Notes under the pieces: generated by a model
Seen by the model: only the letters and a program-made list of their open reading frames with translations
The model's database searches: none
What the model was told of the DNA's origin: nothing
Made by a program: the position numbers and the translations under genes
Shown here: positions 1 through 10,962 of the stretch, in pieces
How positions within the stretch are numbered: position 1 is the stretch's first letter
Layout of the letters: each line of letters begins with the position of its first letter
NCBI RefSeq assembly: GCF_901709675.1
Contig: NC_051091.1
Span: 13,178,967 to 13,242,966 of the forward strand
Reading direction: 5' to 3'
Origin: Syngnathus acus
Taxonomy: Eukaryota; Chordata; Actinopteri; Syngnathiformes; Syngnathidae
DNA: 64,000 bases

Positions 1-441
1 ATGTGGGTCCCCCTTCCCATGGGCTCACCACCTGTGTGAGGGGCCAAAGGGGTCGGGTGCAGTGCAAGCTGGGCGGCGGCCAAAGGCAGGGACCTTGGCG
101 GTCTGATCCCCGGCTGCAGAAGCTGGCTCTTGGGACATGGAATGTCACCTCTCTGGCTGGAAAGGAGCCCGAGCTGGTGTGCGAGGCAGAAAAGTTCCGA
201 CTAGATATAGTCGGACTTGCCTCCACGCACAGTTTGGGTTCCGGTTCAAGCCCTCTCGAGAGGAGCTGGACTCTCTTCCACTCTGGAGTTGCCCACGGTG
301 AGAGGCGTCGAGCAGGTGTGGGTATACTTATTGCCCCCCGGCTGGGCGCCTGCACATTGGGGTTCACCCCGGTGAACGAGAGGGTAGCCTCCCTCCGCCT
401 TCGGGTGGGGGGACGGATCCTGACTGTTGTTTGTGTCTACT
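1..441 (+). mobile_element. Non-LTR retrotransposon fragment, endonuclease region
   Basis: Translating the plus strand gives an AP-endonuclease N-terminus starting LGTWNVTSLAGKEPELV and running to a TVVCVY segment at about 440. The same family occurs on the minus strand at 57.4-58.2 kb, where the matching protein is nearly identical, so this is a dispersed LINE (RTE-like by its endonuclease and C-terminal features; the clade name is my inference). The copy is cut at its 3' side, unlike the usual 5' truncation, because unrelated ACTAGT-rich DNA follows directly. The left end lies outside the window. Confidence 0.8.
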
Positions 442-724
442 AGTGAACATTTTAGACCTCACTAGTGCACTAGTGGATATTTGGGGCAGCTTGGTCCAGT
501 AGGCCACAAGGGCATCAAAAAGCTGACTAGCTGGGATTTTGGCACTACTAGTGTATTTATAGGTGTCACTAACTACACTTATGTCAGCATTAGTTGACAT
601 ACTCAACTTTCAAACTAGTTGCTGAAAATGAGTGAGTGGTTTAAGTTTCTGTGCAACTTGTATGACAATATGTATAACTAGTGTGGCTCAATGTCCAACT
701 AGTACTGACAAAGACTGAACTAGT
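439..724. repeat. Cluster of ACTAGT palindromes
   Basis: Eight ACTAGT hexamers lie at about 439, 461, 469, 547, 614, 677, 698 and 719, within 286 bp. With equal base use about 0.07 would be expected. No coding frame explains them. They may be a degraded minisatellite or the terminus of a DNA transposon. Confidence 0.6.
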
Positions 725-1511
725 GAAGAACACTAATGTCAGGTATCAAGTATATAGAATAAATGCTCAAATGGCTCGCCATATTATGAGTGTGTGACTT
801 AAAAAAAACCTGTCTGTCTGTTTGACAGTACAGATAGAGAAAAAAAAACCACGCGTTTTGGCAATGGCAATTAAGCCTCAGAGGAGACCGAAATGCTGGC
901 CGTGTTCATCATCATCCTTTTGTGATTTAAGTCCTCGGAGGCCACGCGACCTTTCGGGTTGTTTTTCCTCTGAAGATTTTGAAGTGCGTGAGGCAATTCT
1001 CAGTGGTCCACTGGGTGACTTGATGAATCCGCGGGGGAGGAACTAAAGTTCAAGCAGCTCGTTAGCAGAAATGAGAAGAAGCCAAAAGGGCAAATATTTG
1101 CCTACTGTACTTGAACACTTTTCCCCCAGTACTCTGAACTTTTACTAAATGCGTATATACATATTTATCAGCCTACTTTTAAATTTGAAAACCACGGAAT
1201 GTACATTTTGCGTGGTACGCTTACAAAACAATGCATTTTAATGCATGACAATGATTTTTTAAAAATAAATAAATGAATAAATAAAGGATCAGTCCTTCGG
1301 CAATTACAAGATTGCCAATTCCAGGCTGGGCCAAATCATTTGCAGCGTTACTCGTGGGCTGCTGCAAAAAATAAAAAACAGTATAGCAAAAATGTCCTTG
1401 GTTTTCATCTTTTGGGGTTGATTTGAAACGTGTTCCTTACGGGATTGCTTTAGGCCCATGCAGAAGAAGAGCGGTCAAAGATTTGAGAATAGTGTAGCTG
1501 TCTTTTTTTTT
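725..1511. other. AT-rich sequence without a recognisable gene
   Basis: I see no convincing gene or element here. There is a short AATAAATAAATG-type low-complexity stretch near 1262-1287, and the 74-residue frame at 822-1046 has no recognisable domain. Confidence 0.5.
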
Positions 1512-1842
1512 TGTCAGGGATCGGATGGAGCAGGGCGACCAAATGCAGTTTGGACCAGGGTTTATTGAAGGGAACTCAAAAGGCAAACTGACATGACTTA
1601 ACAAAACAATAACTTGACTGACTGACCGGGACGTGAAACAAGAAGACAGCAGGACATGACACAGCAAGACCATACGACAACAGGACCCAAAAAGACAGCA
1701 AGACAACAATGATCTGACGGGGCGTGAGAGGCAGACAGGACTATATACACGACAGGTAACAAGAGGCAGGTGAGAATAATCAAACTAATCATGGGCACAC
1801 AGGAGGGGAGGGGCGAGCACACAGACAAAAACCATGACAACA
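1512..1842 (-). repeat. LTR, reverse orientation (outer shell of nest 1)
   Basis: The reverse complement starts TGTTGTCATGG and ends CGATCCCTGACA, with an AATAAA signal in CAATAAACCCTGGTCC. A purine-rich tract (reverse complement of GACCCCCCCCC at 1843) abuts it, as expected for the PPT beside a 3' LTR. A related LTR occurs alone at 3771-4222 and an inverted partial copy at 12788-12982. It is preceded by TTTTT, as is the far end of the unit. Confidence 0.75.
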
Positions 1843-2734
1843 GACCCCCCCCCACAAACCCAAAAACTGAAACCCCCACGTGGCGAACAGGGGAGGCGGG
1901 GGAGAAGCGCACCAGTCCAAATGACCTCACCGGCCATGGCAAAGTCCTAACCGCGGCCGGCGGCAACTCTGGGGACATGAACCGCAATCGGCGGCAACTC
2001 TGGGGACATGCACCGCAATCGGCGGCAATCTGGGGACATGAACCGCAATCGGCAGCAACTCTGGGGACATGAACCGCAATCGGCGGCAACTCTGGCGACA
2101 TGAACCGCAATCGGCGGCAACTCTAGGGACATGAACCGCAATCTGCGGCAACTCTAGGGACACGAACCGCAATCGGCGGCAACTCTGGAACACGAACCGC
2201 AATCGGCGGCAACTCTGGATCACGAACCGCAATCGGCGGCAACTCTGGAACACGAACCTCAATCGGCGGTAACTCTGGAACACAAACCGCAATCGGCGGC
2301 AACTCTGGAACACGAACCGCAATCGGCGGCAACTCTGGAACACGAACCGCAATCGGCGGCAACTCTGGAACACGAACCGCAATCGGTGGCAACTCTGGAA
2401 CACGAACCGCAATCGGCGGCATACAAAAAGTCAGAGCCGCAATCGGCGGCGTTTGGAAGTCCGGACCGCAATCAGTGGCATTCGGAAGGCGGAGCAGTGC
2501 ACAGCTGCAAGAGCCACCACGCGGCGCAGCAGTGGGAGCCCGGCCAGGGACGATCGCGGGTCCGGCGCAGCTGGCTTGAAGTCTGGCGACGCCCGCGGGT
2601 CCTGCGACGCTGGGGTGGAGCCCGATGGCGGCCCCGAGTCTGATGGCGCCGGGAGGCACTCCGATGGCGGCCGCGGGTCCGCCGTCGCTGGAGCGAAATC
2701 CGACGGCGGCCGCGGAGCCGCTGGCGCCAGAAGC
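1843..2734. mobile_element. Internal region of the outer LTR-bounded unit, left part
   Basis: This GC-rich segment runs from the PPT-like tract through a 30-bp minisatellite into degenerate repeats. On the plus strand the repeats read as recurring SDGGRGS/AGAKSDGG peptide units. The same peptide pattern resumes at 12329 immediately after the hAT insertion, which shows the two sides were once continuous. No gag or pol domain is recognisable, so the unit is non-autonomous or badly decayed. Confidence 0.6.
1959..2422. repeat. 30-bp minisatellite, about 15 copies
   Basis: The unit is close to GAACCGCAATCGGCGGCAAC plus CTCTGGAACAC. The first copies carry GGGGACATGAACC and later copies GGAACACGAACC, so the array has two homogenised halves. 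It lies inside the outer LTR-bounded unit. Confidence 0.9.
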
Positions 2735-3234
2735 CAGAGATGGGGACTCGAGTCACTGTGACTTGGACTCGAGTCGACTCGAGTCACTGTTTTGATGACT
2801 TGTGACTTGACTTGACAAAAATAAAAAAACTCGACTTGGACTTGGAAGTTAAAGACTCGGGACTTGACTTGACTTGAGACACGATGACTTGAATGACTTC
2901 CGTGTTATTTAGTTTATGTTTTCAGTTTGAATATAAAATTAACAATACTTTTAAAAAAGTAATATCGATCACACGGTAGGAGCGCAGGCTGAGAATGGCG
3001 TCATGATTGGATCGCTACCCTGTCAATGAATCAGTCGTGCCCTCTCGACCTACCTAACGTGTTTATTGGAGAATCACGCCCCTTTATATCAGACATGCAC
3101 AAACATGTCAGCGGGAGCGGTACCTTCGGCTAGTGATGTGCATTCCAGTTCTTTTAGGTGAACTGAATCTTTAGAATCGGTTCACTCAAAGGATTCGTTC
3201 AAACGAATCGTTCAATGAATCCCCCCTAACCCTA

Positions 3235-3266
<32 letters not shown>

Positions 3267-3282
3267 ACACTCACACACACAC
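3235..3282. repeat. Poly-C and CA simple repeat
   Basis: A C-run is followed by an interrupted CA repeat inside hAT-like element B. Confidence 0.9.
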
Positions 3283-3625
3283 TGATACGTTGTTGTTTTT
3301 TTTACATCCAGTGGAAACAACCCATACACATCAAACAATACAACTACACAACCCCCCACAAATTATTATATATAATAATAATTGGCTCGGGTAATTAACA
3401 CATTTCTTTCTATAATACAACACTTATACACTGATCCGTTGGCAACAGTCTCTCACCCGGTCGTGAACGGGAAATTGCGTCACTGACTCGTTCATGAACG
3501 GGAAATAATATATACTGACTCGTAAAGTCCCTCCTCCATCTAACGCTCGCTGGCGCTGCTGATTGGCTGATTTTCTTCTTCGTTTTGTTTTACGGCGAGG
3601 TAGCACCAGCTTCAATGGGCATTAC

Positions 3626-3755
3626 TGTTTGTGCGTAATATATGTATTGATATGAATGAGACCCAAGACGACAGTTGTTGTTCCAGTCACTCTCTGTATT
3701 CAACTCCCGCGGCTCGCCTCATGACGTCACACAACACAGCATCACATCCCTAACA
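3626..3755 (-). repeat. 3' LTR of the gypsy element
   Basis: This 130-bp repeat matches 10155-10284 apart from TATGAATG versus TATAAATG. A purine tract (reverse complement of TCTCCCCTTTCATAG) sits just inside, as the PPT. Confidence 0.9.
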
Positions 3756-3770
3756 TCTCCCCTTTCATAG

Positions 3771-4222
3771 TGTCATGTCTCGTCCCCAGTTTTGTTAGAT
3801 GTCTAGGTTGCCATGGTTTCTGTTCGGGTTCTGTCATGTCTCGTCCCCCCTTTTGCTATGTGTCCCTGATCATGTCCATAGTTTGTCAGTGTGTCTGTGT
3901 GCTCGCCCCTCCCTTCCTGTGTACCCATGATCAGTGTAATCACACTCACCTGCCTCTCGTTACCTGTGTTGTATTTAAGTTCTGTTTGTGTGTCACTCGC
4001 CGTCGGAGCATTGCATGAGATGTGTGGACAATGCATGTGTCACTGCCACGAGGTTGTTTGGTTCCTGTCTTTTGTTTTACGTCTTTGGCGGTCAGTCCTA
4101 TCGGTTTTGTTGTTAAGTCACGTCAGTTTGCCGAGTCTGTCTTTTTGAGTTTGCTACAATAAACCCTGGTCCAAGCTGCATTTGGTCGTCCTTGCTCCAT
4201 TTCCACACCCCCGATCGTGACA
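3771..4222 (+). mobile_element. Solo LTR inserted in the gypsy 3' region
   Basis: The 452-bp sequence starts TGTCATGTCTCG and ends CGATCGTGACA, with CAATAAACCCTGG near 4160. The perfect 5-bp TSD CATAG flanks it at 3766-3770 and 4223-4227. No internal region or second LTR is present, so LTR-LTR recombination has removed the body. It is the same broad LTR family as 1512-1842. Confidence 0.9.
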
Positions 4223-4477
4223 CATAGATGGCAACTTATACATGAAGATCAAAGTTAAATTCCCACAACATGTCTCCCCCTCTTGTCTTTACGTATCAGC
4301 GAACACTTAAACAACTCCTAACTCACATTTTAAAGAACAGTGTACATATAACTCACATTTCAAAGAGCAGTGTACAACATATAAGTCTTTTTGTTTTTTT
4401 TTTGTTTTTTTTGTTTTTACACATTCGTTTCCATCAACAACCCAATTGACCGCGAGGCCCCTCAGTACCCACACAGC

Positions 4478-7400
4478 TCACAAGTCCAGTCTCTTCGGCG
4501 CTCTTATAATCCTGCCACTGGCCGTCCTGCGCCCTGGCACAGGTGTATGTAGAGGCGATCCATTCTGAGGCTGGTGGACGTCACTCTGCCCCTGCAGTGC
4601 GACCTCCTGGGCGACTGTGTCAGTGTCGCCCGTAGTGTCAATCGCGGTGTCAGGTGGATCCCCGGGTTTGTCAGCTGGTGGGCTGATGTGCTGCACTCCG
4701 TGCTGCCCCGGCATTGCGGCGTTACTCTCCGCAGGTCGCAGATCCACCCTGTTACGGCGGTACAGTGTCCCTTCGACGTCCACCAGGTATGACCTGGGGC
4801 CCACCAGCTGTAAGCATACTCCTCTCCGCCACCTGCCCGTCCTGTCCCCAGGTAGGGGCTTCATCCTTATGTCCTGTCCGATACACAACTCGGGCAGATC
4901 TCTGGCCGATTTGTCATACCAGAGTTTGGCTGTCTGGTGTTTTACTCGCAGCCTGTCTGGAACCCCCCCCCACCACACTCGGCTCCAAAAGTGTGTCAGC
5001 AACCGGGAGTGGCGTTCTCAGTCTGCGAGACATCAACCTCTGCGCGGGGCTGCTCAGCATGCCTTCCGTAGGCGTGTTCCTCCACTGCAAGATGGCCAGC
5101 CAAGGGTCGGTCCCCGCCCTTCTGCCCTCTTGCACAGGCTCTTGACAATCTTCACGGCTGACTCAGCCTTCCCATTTGATTTTGGGTACCTGGGAGAGGA
5201 TTTGACATGGTCAAAGTCCCAGTCTCTCGCAAACCTCCTGAACGTTTCGCAGTCGAACTGGGCACCACAGTCTGTAATTACCCGATCAGGCTGACCGTGC
5301 CGTGCAAACTGGGCCTTGCACCTCAGCACCGTGGTCTCAGCTGAAAGATCTGGGAGCAACTCTACTTCCCAGAAATCCGAATAATGATCAACCATGATCA
5401 GAAAGTCCTTGCCAGCCTGCGTGAACAGATCCATGCTGAGGATCTGCCATGGTCGTGTAGGGAGTGCATGGGACATCATCGTCTCCCGCTGCTGTCCGTG
5501 TGCATATTCGTTGCAGGCTGAGCACTGTCTCACATCGTCCACGATCTCACCGTGCATGTTGGGCCAGTATAGCGTGTCTCTGGCCTGTCTGTAACAGGCA
5601 TCTCCTCCTACATGGCTGGCATGGATGCGTTTCAACATTTCAGCACGCAATGATTTGGGCACTATAACTCGCTGACTCTTGAAAAGCACTCCATCCTGTG
5701 CGCTGATCTCGTCGTCCCTGATGGACCAGTATTCTCTGATTGCCAATGGAGTGTCCTCCCGGCGATCTGGCCAACCACGGAGCACCACCTCCTGCAACAG
5801 CTGAAGACTCCCATCACCCACTGTGTGCAATTTTATCTGCCTCAGCCGTTGGTTGGTGACGTTCAGATGCTCAGCCTGATTTATCTGTTCAGCGTCCACT
5901 TGTGCTCTCTGCATGCAGCAAACAGTCTGTTTTGAATATCTCGTGCCAGGCCCCTGCGGTGAAGCCGTGGCCCTACTCAAGGTGTCACTGAGGTGCATGT
6001 CGGGCCCTGGCTTGTACACCACCTTCAGATTATATCCCTGTAGCGTGAGCAGCATGCTCTGGAGTCGTTTGGGCGCTGAGAGGAGTGGCTTGGTGAAAAT
6101 GGAGATGAGTGGCTTGTGGTCGGTTTCCGCTGTGATCTCCCCCCGCCCATACAAATAGTAATGAAATCGCTGACACGCGAACACTATGCTCAGACATTCC
6201 TTCTCGATTTGTGCATAGTTCCGCTCCGTCTGAGTAAGTGCCCGCGAAGCAAAGCTTACCGGCTGATTCTCCTGCAGCAGGCAACAGCCAAGTCCCTTCT
6301 GACTCGCGTCACTCTGTATGGTGACTGGCTTGGTCACATCGTAGTATCGCAGGATCGGGGCCGACGTGACGAGTCGCTTAATCTCCTCGACCGCTGCGTC
6401 GTGTTTTGGCAGCCAATGCCATGGGACATCTTTGTCCAACAATCTCTGTAGTGGCTCACACACCTCAGAGAGGCGAGGCATGAACCATGCGAGGTAGGTC
6501 ACAAACCCAATGAACCGCTGCACGGCCTTGGCGTCCTCGGGGTGTGCCATGTCCCGGACCGCTCTGATTTTCTCCGGGTCTGCTCTAAGGCCCTCCGCTG
6601 ATAGGATGTGTCCGTGAAAGTTGACCTCTCTGACCCTGAACACTAGTTTCTTAAAACTCAGTCTTAGCTTTACCCCCCTGCATCTTTGCATGAGCGCTAA
6701 CAGCTTTGCATCATGGTCCCGTGTGGCTATCTCATCTGTCCCCCCACACCCCACAATCAATATGTCATCTGCTATAGGTTCCACCCCATCTAACCCTGCC
6801 AGTAGCTCATGCTGCTTTCGCTGGTAAATCTCTGGGGCCACAGACACTCCAAACGGCAGCTTTAACCACCGCTTCCTGCCCCACGGCGTCCAGAACGTGG
6901 TGGTGTAACTGCTCTCTTCGTCTAATCTGCACTGTAGAAAGGCATCTCTTGCATCTACTAGTGTAAAGATGCGGGCCCTGGGCAGCTTGTGCAACATATC
7001 TTCAAGTGTTGGCATAATGTAGTGGGACCTCTTTAGAGCCTGATTTAATGACTTGGGATCTATGCAAATTCTCAACTTTTCTGCCTGCCTGACAATCACC
7101 ATGTTGCTAATCCACTCAGTAGGCTCAGACACTGACGTTAGGTGGCCATCAGCCTCATACCTATCTAACTGGGCCTTGACTGCCTCCCTGAAGGCCACCG
7201 GGACGTTGCGTGGGGAAGCCTGCACCGGGGGTACATTACTATCTAGCACAAAATGAACATCCCCTGGGAGTGACTCAACTGGATCGTTGAAAACATCTGC
7301 GTACGTCTGTACAAGATGTTGTCTGGTTAATGGCCCTGAGCTGCTGTGTCTCACCATAAGAAGTTCTTCTGGGATGGTGAAGTGCACCAATCCTAGCCGC

Positions 7401-7603
7401 ACACTCGTTTTGCCTGACAACAGAGGTCTCTGCCCACTTCTCACTATTTCGAACCGTAGCCTGTGTACTCTACCCCTCACTACGCACTTTGTGCGGAATA
7501 TGCCCGCGGATTGCATGGATTGGCCTGAATACAATACTCGCCTGGTCTGGCTAGGTAGTAGCTTTGCCCCAGGGTCAAGTCTTCTCATGTCTTTTATGGT
7601 CAT
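4478..7603 (-). pseudogene. gypsy pol (RT, RNase H, integrase), broken
   Basis: Reading on the minus strand from 7603, the protein resumes just after the protease active site. It runs through RT (catalytic box IADDILIVG), RNase H (QSDASQKGLG and the downstream ETDHKPL) and integrase (HH-CC zinc domain with HASHVGG and CSAC, then a DLFTQAG catalytic-core segment). The frame is open to about 5054, then continues in other frames at 5135-4914 and 5002-4478, so at least two frameshifts break the integrase C-terminus. The last segment reads as the basic C-terminal tail ending APKRLDL. These enzymes would copy and integrate the element; this copy cannot make a whole polyprotein. Confidence 0.88.
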
Positions 7604-9020
7604 AGAATAGATCTTTATTATCATTGTCGCATGTACAACGAAATTTAAAAAGTGCCAACCGATCCGCGCATGCGATAAAAAATATATAGAATAAATAGAA
7701 TAAAAAGATAAAAAAAACAAGCTAAAAACCCACAGAAGAACATACACAGACATAATCATTTACGTTTAGCTGCATTCAATGTGACTACCGCTGTAGGGTA
7801 AAAACTGTTGGCGAATCTGCTAGTCCTCGACCTAATTAATCTGTAGCGTCTGCCTGATGGCAACAGTTCGAAAAGGGAGTGGCCAGGGTGGGAAGTGTCC
7901 TTCAGAATGTTCTGTGTTTTTTTGAGACAGCGGGTTCTGTGTAGGTCTTCCAGTGTGGGGAGAGGGCAGCCAATGATCTTCTGTGCTGTGTTGATGACCC
8001 CTTGGAGCTTTTTCCTCTGAGCAGCAGTGCAGCTGGAGTACCAAACGCATATACAGTACGTTAAAGTGCTTTCTATGGAGCAGCGATAGAAGGACACCAG
8101 CAGTCTCCGTGTAATGCTGTGCCTCCTCAGCACCCTTAAAAAGTAGAGTCTCTGTTGGGCCTTTTTAAGCAGCTCAGAGGTGTTCACGCCCCAGGTGAAG
8201 TCCTCCTCGATGTGGACTCCCAGGTAGCGGAAGGAGGACACCCTCTTCACACAGACCCTGTCGATGATGAGTGGTGGAATGTCCGTTTTATTTTTCCTCC
8301 TAAAATCAATGACCAGTTCTTGGGTTTTAGCCGTGTTTAGGAGCAGATTGTTCTCTCCGCACCACTCCGATAGCTGGACCACTTCGTCCCTGTAGGCAGA
8401 CTCATCCCCCTTTGAGATGAGCCCCACCACGGTTGTGTCATCCGCAAATTTCACGATGGTGTTGCTGCGGTGGGCGGGGGTGCATGCATGTGTGTAGAGC
8501 GTGTAAAGCAGTGGGCTCAGTACGCAGCCCTGTGGGGAGCCGGTACCAAGACTGAGAGGTGTGGATGTATGACGGCCCACTTTCACCCTCTGGCTGCGAC
8601 CCGTCAGGAAGCTCTTAATTCACCTGCAAGTATTATGTGGAAGTCCCAGGCCCTCCAGTATGTCCACCAGTCTGTGGGGGAGGATGGTGTTAAAAGCAGA
8701 GCTAAAGTCCACGAAGAGCATCCGCACATAGCTCCCCGGCTGCTCCAGGTGGGACAGTGCAGCGTGGAGGGCTGTAGCTACTGCGTCCTCTGTGGATCTA
8801 TTTGCCCTGTAGGCAAACTGGTGGGGGTCAAAACCTCTGAACAGGAGTGCTGTGATGTGACCCCGTACCAGCTTTTCAAAGCACTTCATGACCACCGGGG
8901 TGAGTGCGACTGGCCGGTAGTCATTGAGGCTGGTGATGTGGCGTTTCTTGGGCAGGGGGACTATAGTGGAGGATTTTAAACAGGATGGGACGGTGGACTC
9001 AGTAAGGGACTGGTTGAAAA
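7604..9020 (-). mobile_element. 5'-truncated LINE (CR1/L2/Rex1 group) inside gypsy
   Basis: The minus strand encodes RT blocks [43 protein letters not shown] and [11 protein letters not shown], then a C-terminal FELLPSGRRYR tail. The 3' end is a short UTR with AATAAAG next to 7604. A frame break near 8590-8620 separates the two RT parts. The gypsy reading frame stops at one edge and resumes at the other, with only TCAT possibly duplicated, so the insertion is clean. Confidence 0.85.
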
Positions 9021-9996
9021 TCATGACATCACATGTGGCCCCCGAATCTATCTGGCACCTCTGAAACCCACCATGCATTTTCAAGTTAACAAACCATTTC
9101 TTCCCTCGCCCCTGAACTGCCCCTATGCTCTCCGCTGTGTAAATGTGTGCTTCCATGTCAGACCTGTCCATGTCCTCGGGTACTTCACCGTCTGCCGCGT
9201 GTAGCTGTCTTGTGGCTTGGCCCCTCTTCATGCAAACCTTGGCAAAATGATTTGCGGTCCCACAGCTCCTACAGTTCTTTCCAAAGGCTGGGCAAAAATC
9301 ACGCCCACGCCTGTGCGTGTTGCCGCAGAATCTGCACATAGCGCTGTCATATGTGTTAGGTGTCTGATGTGGAATTCTGTCCGGACGCTCCTGCCTGGGC
9401 GGGGGACGTGGCCGCGGGCCATCCATTGTGTGCACTGTCTCCGGAGGCCTATCCTGCGTGATCGCTTGTATCCTCGTGTCTGTCATCTCCGCCGTTCTGC
9501 ATATGTCTATGGCCGATGCCAGTGTGAGATCTTTTTGTCTGCGCAGCCGGCGGCGCACACTTTCATCACTCACACCCAGCACCAGTCTGTCTCTGATCAA
9601 GTCCTCTTTGAGTTGTCCATACTCACATGAAGCAGCTTTCTCCCTCAGTTTCGTTACAAACACATCAATGGGCTCCCCTTCTTCTTGCTTGCAGGTTCCA
9701 AAAACAAATCTCTCAAATATGACGTTTCTAGCTGGTTTGAAGTACTCCTCCAAAGCATCAAGAATAACTTTAACATCCTTCCCTTGGTCCACCGTGAGAC
9801 CCAAGTTATGCTTGTAAATGTGACGACATTCATTACCCATTACTCTCCGTAGGGTTGCTGCTTGCACTGGTTGCTCTTTCTCTGATAACCCCGTTGCCAG
9901 TAAATAGTCTTCAAATTCCCCTCTGAAATTGTCCCAATTGCTTGCCAGGTCGCCGCTCATCTTCATCTCCTCCGGTGGTGGTATATTCGTCACCAT
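8620..9996 (-). CDS. gypsy gag-protease ORF running in frame into LINE RT
   Basis: This 458-residue open frame starts [10 protein letters not shown]. Residues 1 to about 220 are a gypsy gag capsid. Two zinc knuckles follow (CRFCGN...C and [14 protein letters not shown]), then the retropepsin active site DSGAT near residue 320. At about 9020 the frame crosses without a stop into the inserted LINE and encodes the first RT blocks ([22 protein letters not shown]) before terminating. The gag part would package element RNA and the protease would process the polyprotein. The fusion is an accident of insertion, but it is an intact chimeric reading frame. No promoter beyond the LTR is evident. Confidence 0.8.
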   Translation of the reverse strand: MVTNIPPPEEMKMSGDLASNWDNFRGEFEDYLLATGLSEKEQPVQAATLRRVMGNECRHIYKHNLGLTVDQGKDVKVILDALEEYFKPARNVIFERFVFGTCKQEEGEPIDVFVTKLREKAASCEYGQLKEDLIRDRLVLGVSDESVRRRLRRQKDLTLASAIDICRTAEMTDTRIQAITQDRPPETVHTMDGPRPRPPPRQERPDRIPHQTPNTYDSAMCRFCGNTHRRGRDFCPAFGKNCRSCGTANHFAKVCMKRGQATRQLHAADGEVPEDMDRSDMEAHIYTAESIGAVQGRGKKWFVNLKMHGGFQRCQIDSGATCDVMIFNQSLTESTVPSCLKSSTIVPLPKKRHITSLNDYRPVALTPVVMKCFEKLVRGHITALLFRGFDPHQFAYRANRSTEDAVATALHAALSHLEQPGSYVRMLFVDFSSAFNTILPHRLVDILEGLGLPHNTCR

Positions 9997-10138
9997 GGCG
10001 GGTGGTGTCGTTAGCCTAGCAGGTCGCTAACCGCCGTTTCGCTCGTCTTTGCCTTCTGTCCGTCTGTCCCTCCTCACCGTCTTTCACTGGCCCCGCAGTG
10101 AAGCACAGCGCCGTCCAGCCGAACCGTGGTCGGGTCCA

Positions 10139-10154
10139 GTCACTTCTGACACCA
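10139..10154 (-). other. Primer-binding site of the gypsy element
   Basis: Directly inside the 5' LTR the minus strand reads TGGTGTCAGAAGTGAC. It begins with the TGG that pairs with a tRNA CCA end. I have not matched the tRNA. Confidence 0.7.
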
Positions 10155-10284
10155 TGTTTGTGCGTAATATATGTATTGATATAAATGAGACCCAAGACGA
10201 CAGTTGTTGTTCCAGTCACTCTCTGTATTCAACTCCCGCGGCTCGCCTCATGACGTCACACAACACAGCATCACATCCCTAACA
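10155..10284 (-). repeat. 5' LTR of the gypsy element
   Basis: The 130-bp partner of 3626-3755 is followed by the TSD ATTAC. The CATGACGTCACAC stretch holds a CRE-like TGACGTCA palindrome that could serve the element's promoter. Confidence 0.9.
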
Positions 10285-10430
10285 ATTACTGACATCTACT
10301 GGTTGAAGTTATATATGAAAGGAAAAAAAGAACGAATCACTTTAGGAAGTGATTCGTTCACTCTCGTTCACTGAAAGGATTTGTTCTTTTTGAACGAATC
10401 GTTCACTCACGAGCCAACACTACCTTCGGC

Positions 10431-10896
10431 TATCGTAAATTACGATTCGTAATTACCTTTATGACGGCAAAAGACGGACAGCACAGTGCAAGATATGCAA
10501 TAGAAACATTTCAGACAGCCAGACGACTTTGTCCGTTTGAAGTTTATAGAGCTCTGGTGTCTCCAGATGTTACAGATGAAACATAAAATGTTTCTAATGC
10601 TCTTTAATGTGTTTCTTCTCTCAGATTTTTTTCAGATTATTTTTTCATATTTGCAACTCAAATGTGTCAGACACTGTCGGCAGACGTTCATTTGTTTAGA
10701 TTGAGCTGTCAATCATTGTATGAGGTAATTTCTTTTTTGTTTGATTCCATGGTGTATTTTACTCAATATCAGTAATTACAGTGCAAATCCAAATTATTGT
10801 CATATTTTTTAAACAGGTTAGACACATTGGACAATGATGGTTACTTAAAGTTACTTATATCTTGTCTTTTCACGTTACTAAGATCAGATTCTGCGG
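10431..10896. other. Right arm of hAT-like element A, no gene
   Basis: AT-rich DNA that belongs to element A, between its nested hAT and the LINE. No ORF or domain is visible. Confidence 0.6.
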
Positions 10897-10962
10897 GTAA
10901 AATTGCAATAATAAGGTGACTTGACTTGGACTTGACTTGACCTATTTAAGGACTTGACTTGA
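10897..10962. repeat. 66-bp direct repeat, left copy
   Basis: This segment (GTAAAATTGCAATAATAAGG ... GGACTTGACTTGA) is repeated without mismatch at 12149-12214, directly flanking a LINE. It looks like an unusually long target-site duplication. Confidence 0.85.

Larger units (their letters stand above)
3626..10284 (-). mobile_element. Ty3/gypsy LTR retrotransposon with 130-bp LTRs
   Basis: Two 130-bp LTRs (3626-3755 and 10155-10284) begin TGTT and end AACA and differ at about one base. The 5-bp TSD ATTAC is perfect (3621-3625 and 10285-10289). The minus strand carries gag with two zinc knuckles, protease, RT, RNase H and integrase in the usual gypsy order. The element is broken by a LINE inside the protease-RT junction, by a solo LTR next to its 3' LTR, and by frameshifts near the integrase end. 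The near-identical LTRs imply recent insertion. I do not assign a lineage name. Confidence 0.9.
3131..10422. mobile_element. hAT-like DNA transposon B nested in A
   Basis: Termini are TAGTGATG at 3131 and CAACACTA ending at 10422 (TIR TAGTG(A/T)TG). The perfect 8-bp TSD CCTTCGGC flanks it at 3123-3130 and 10423-10430. Subterminal palindromes with the GATTCGTTC/GAACGAATC core appear on both arms (about 3175-3215 and 10345-10410). No transposase is present. A Ty3/gypsy element fills most of its length. Confidence 0.85.

Noticed and set aside
822-1046. 74-residue plus-strand frame as a small gene
   Set aside because: No domain, no splice or promoter context, and length expected by chance.
1959-2422. 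Regular 30-bp repeats resembling a CRISPR array
   Set aside because: There are no unique spacers; units are head to tail, and the context is a fish genome.
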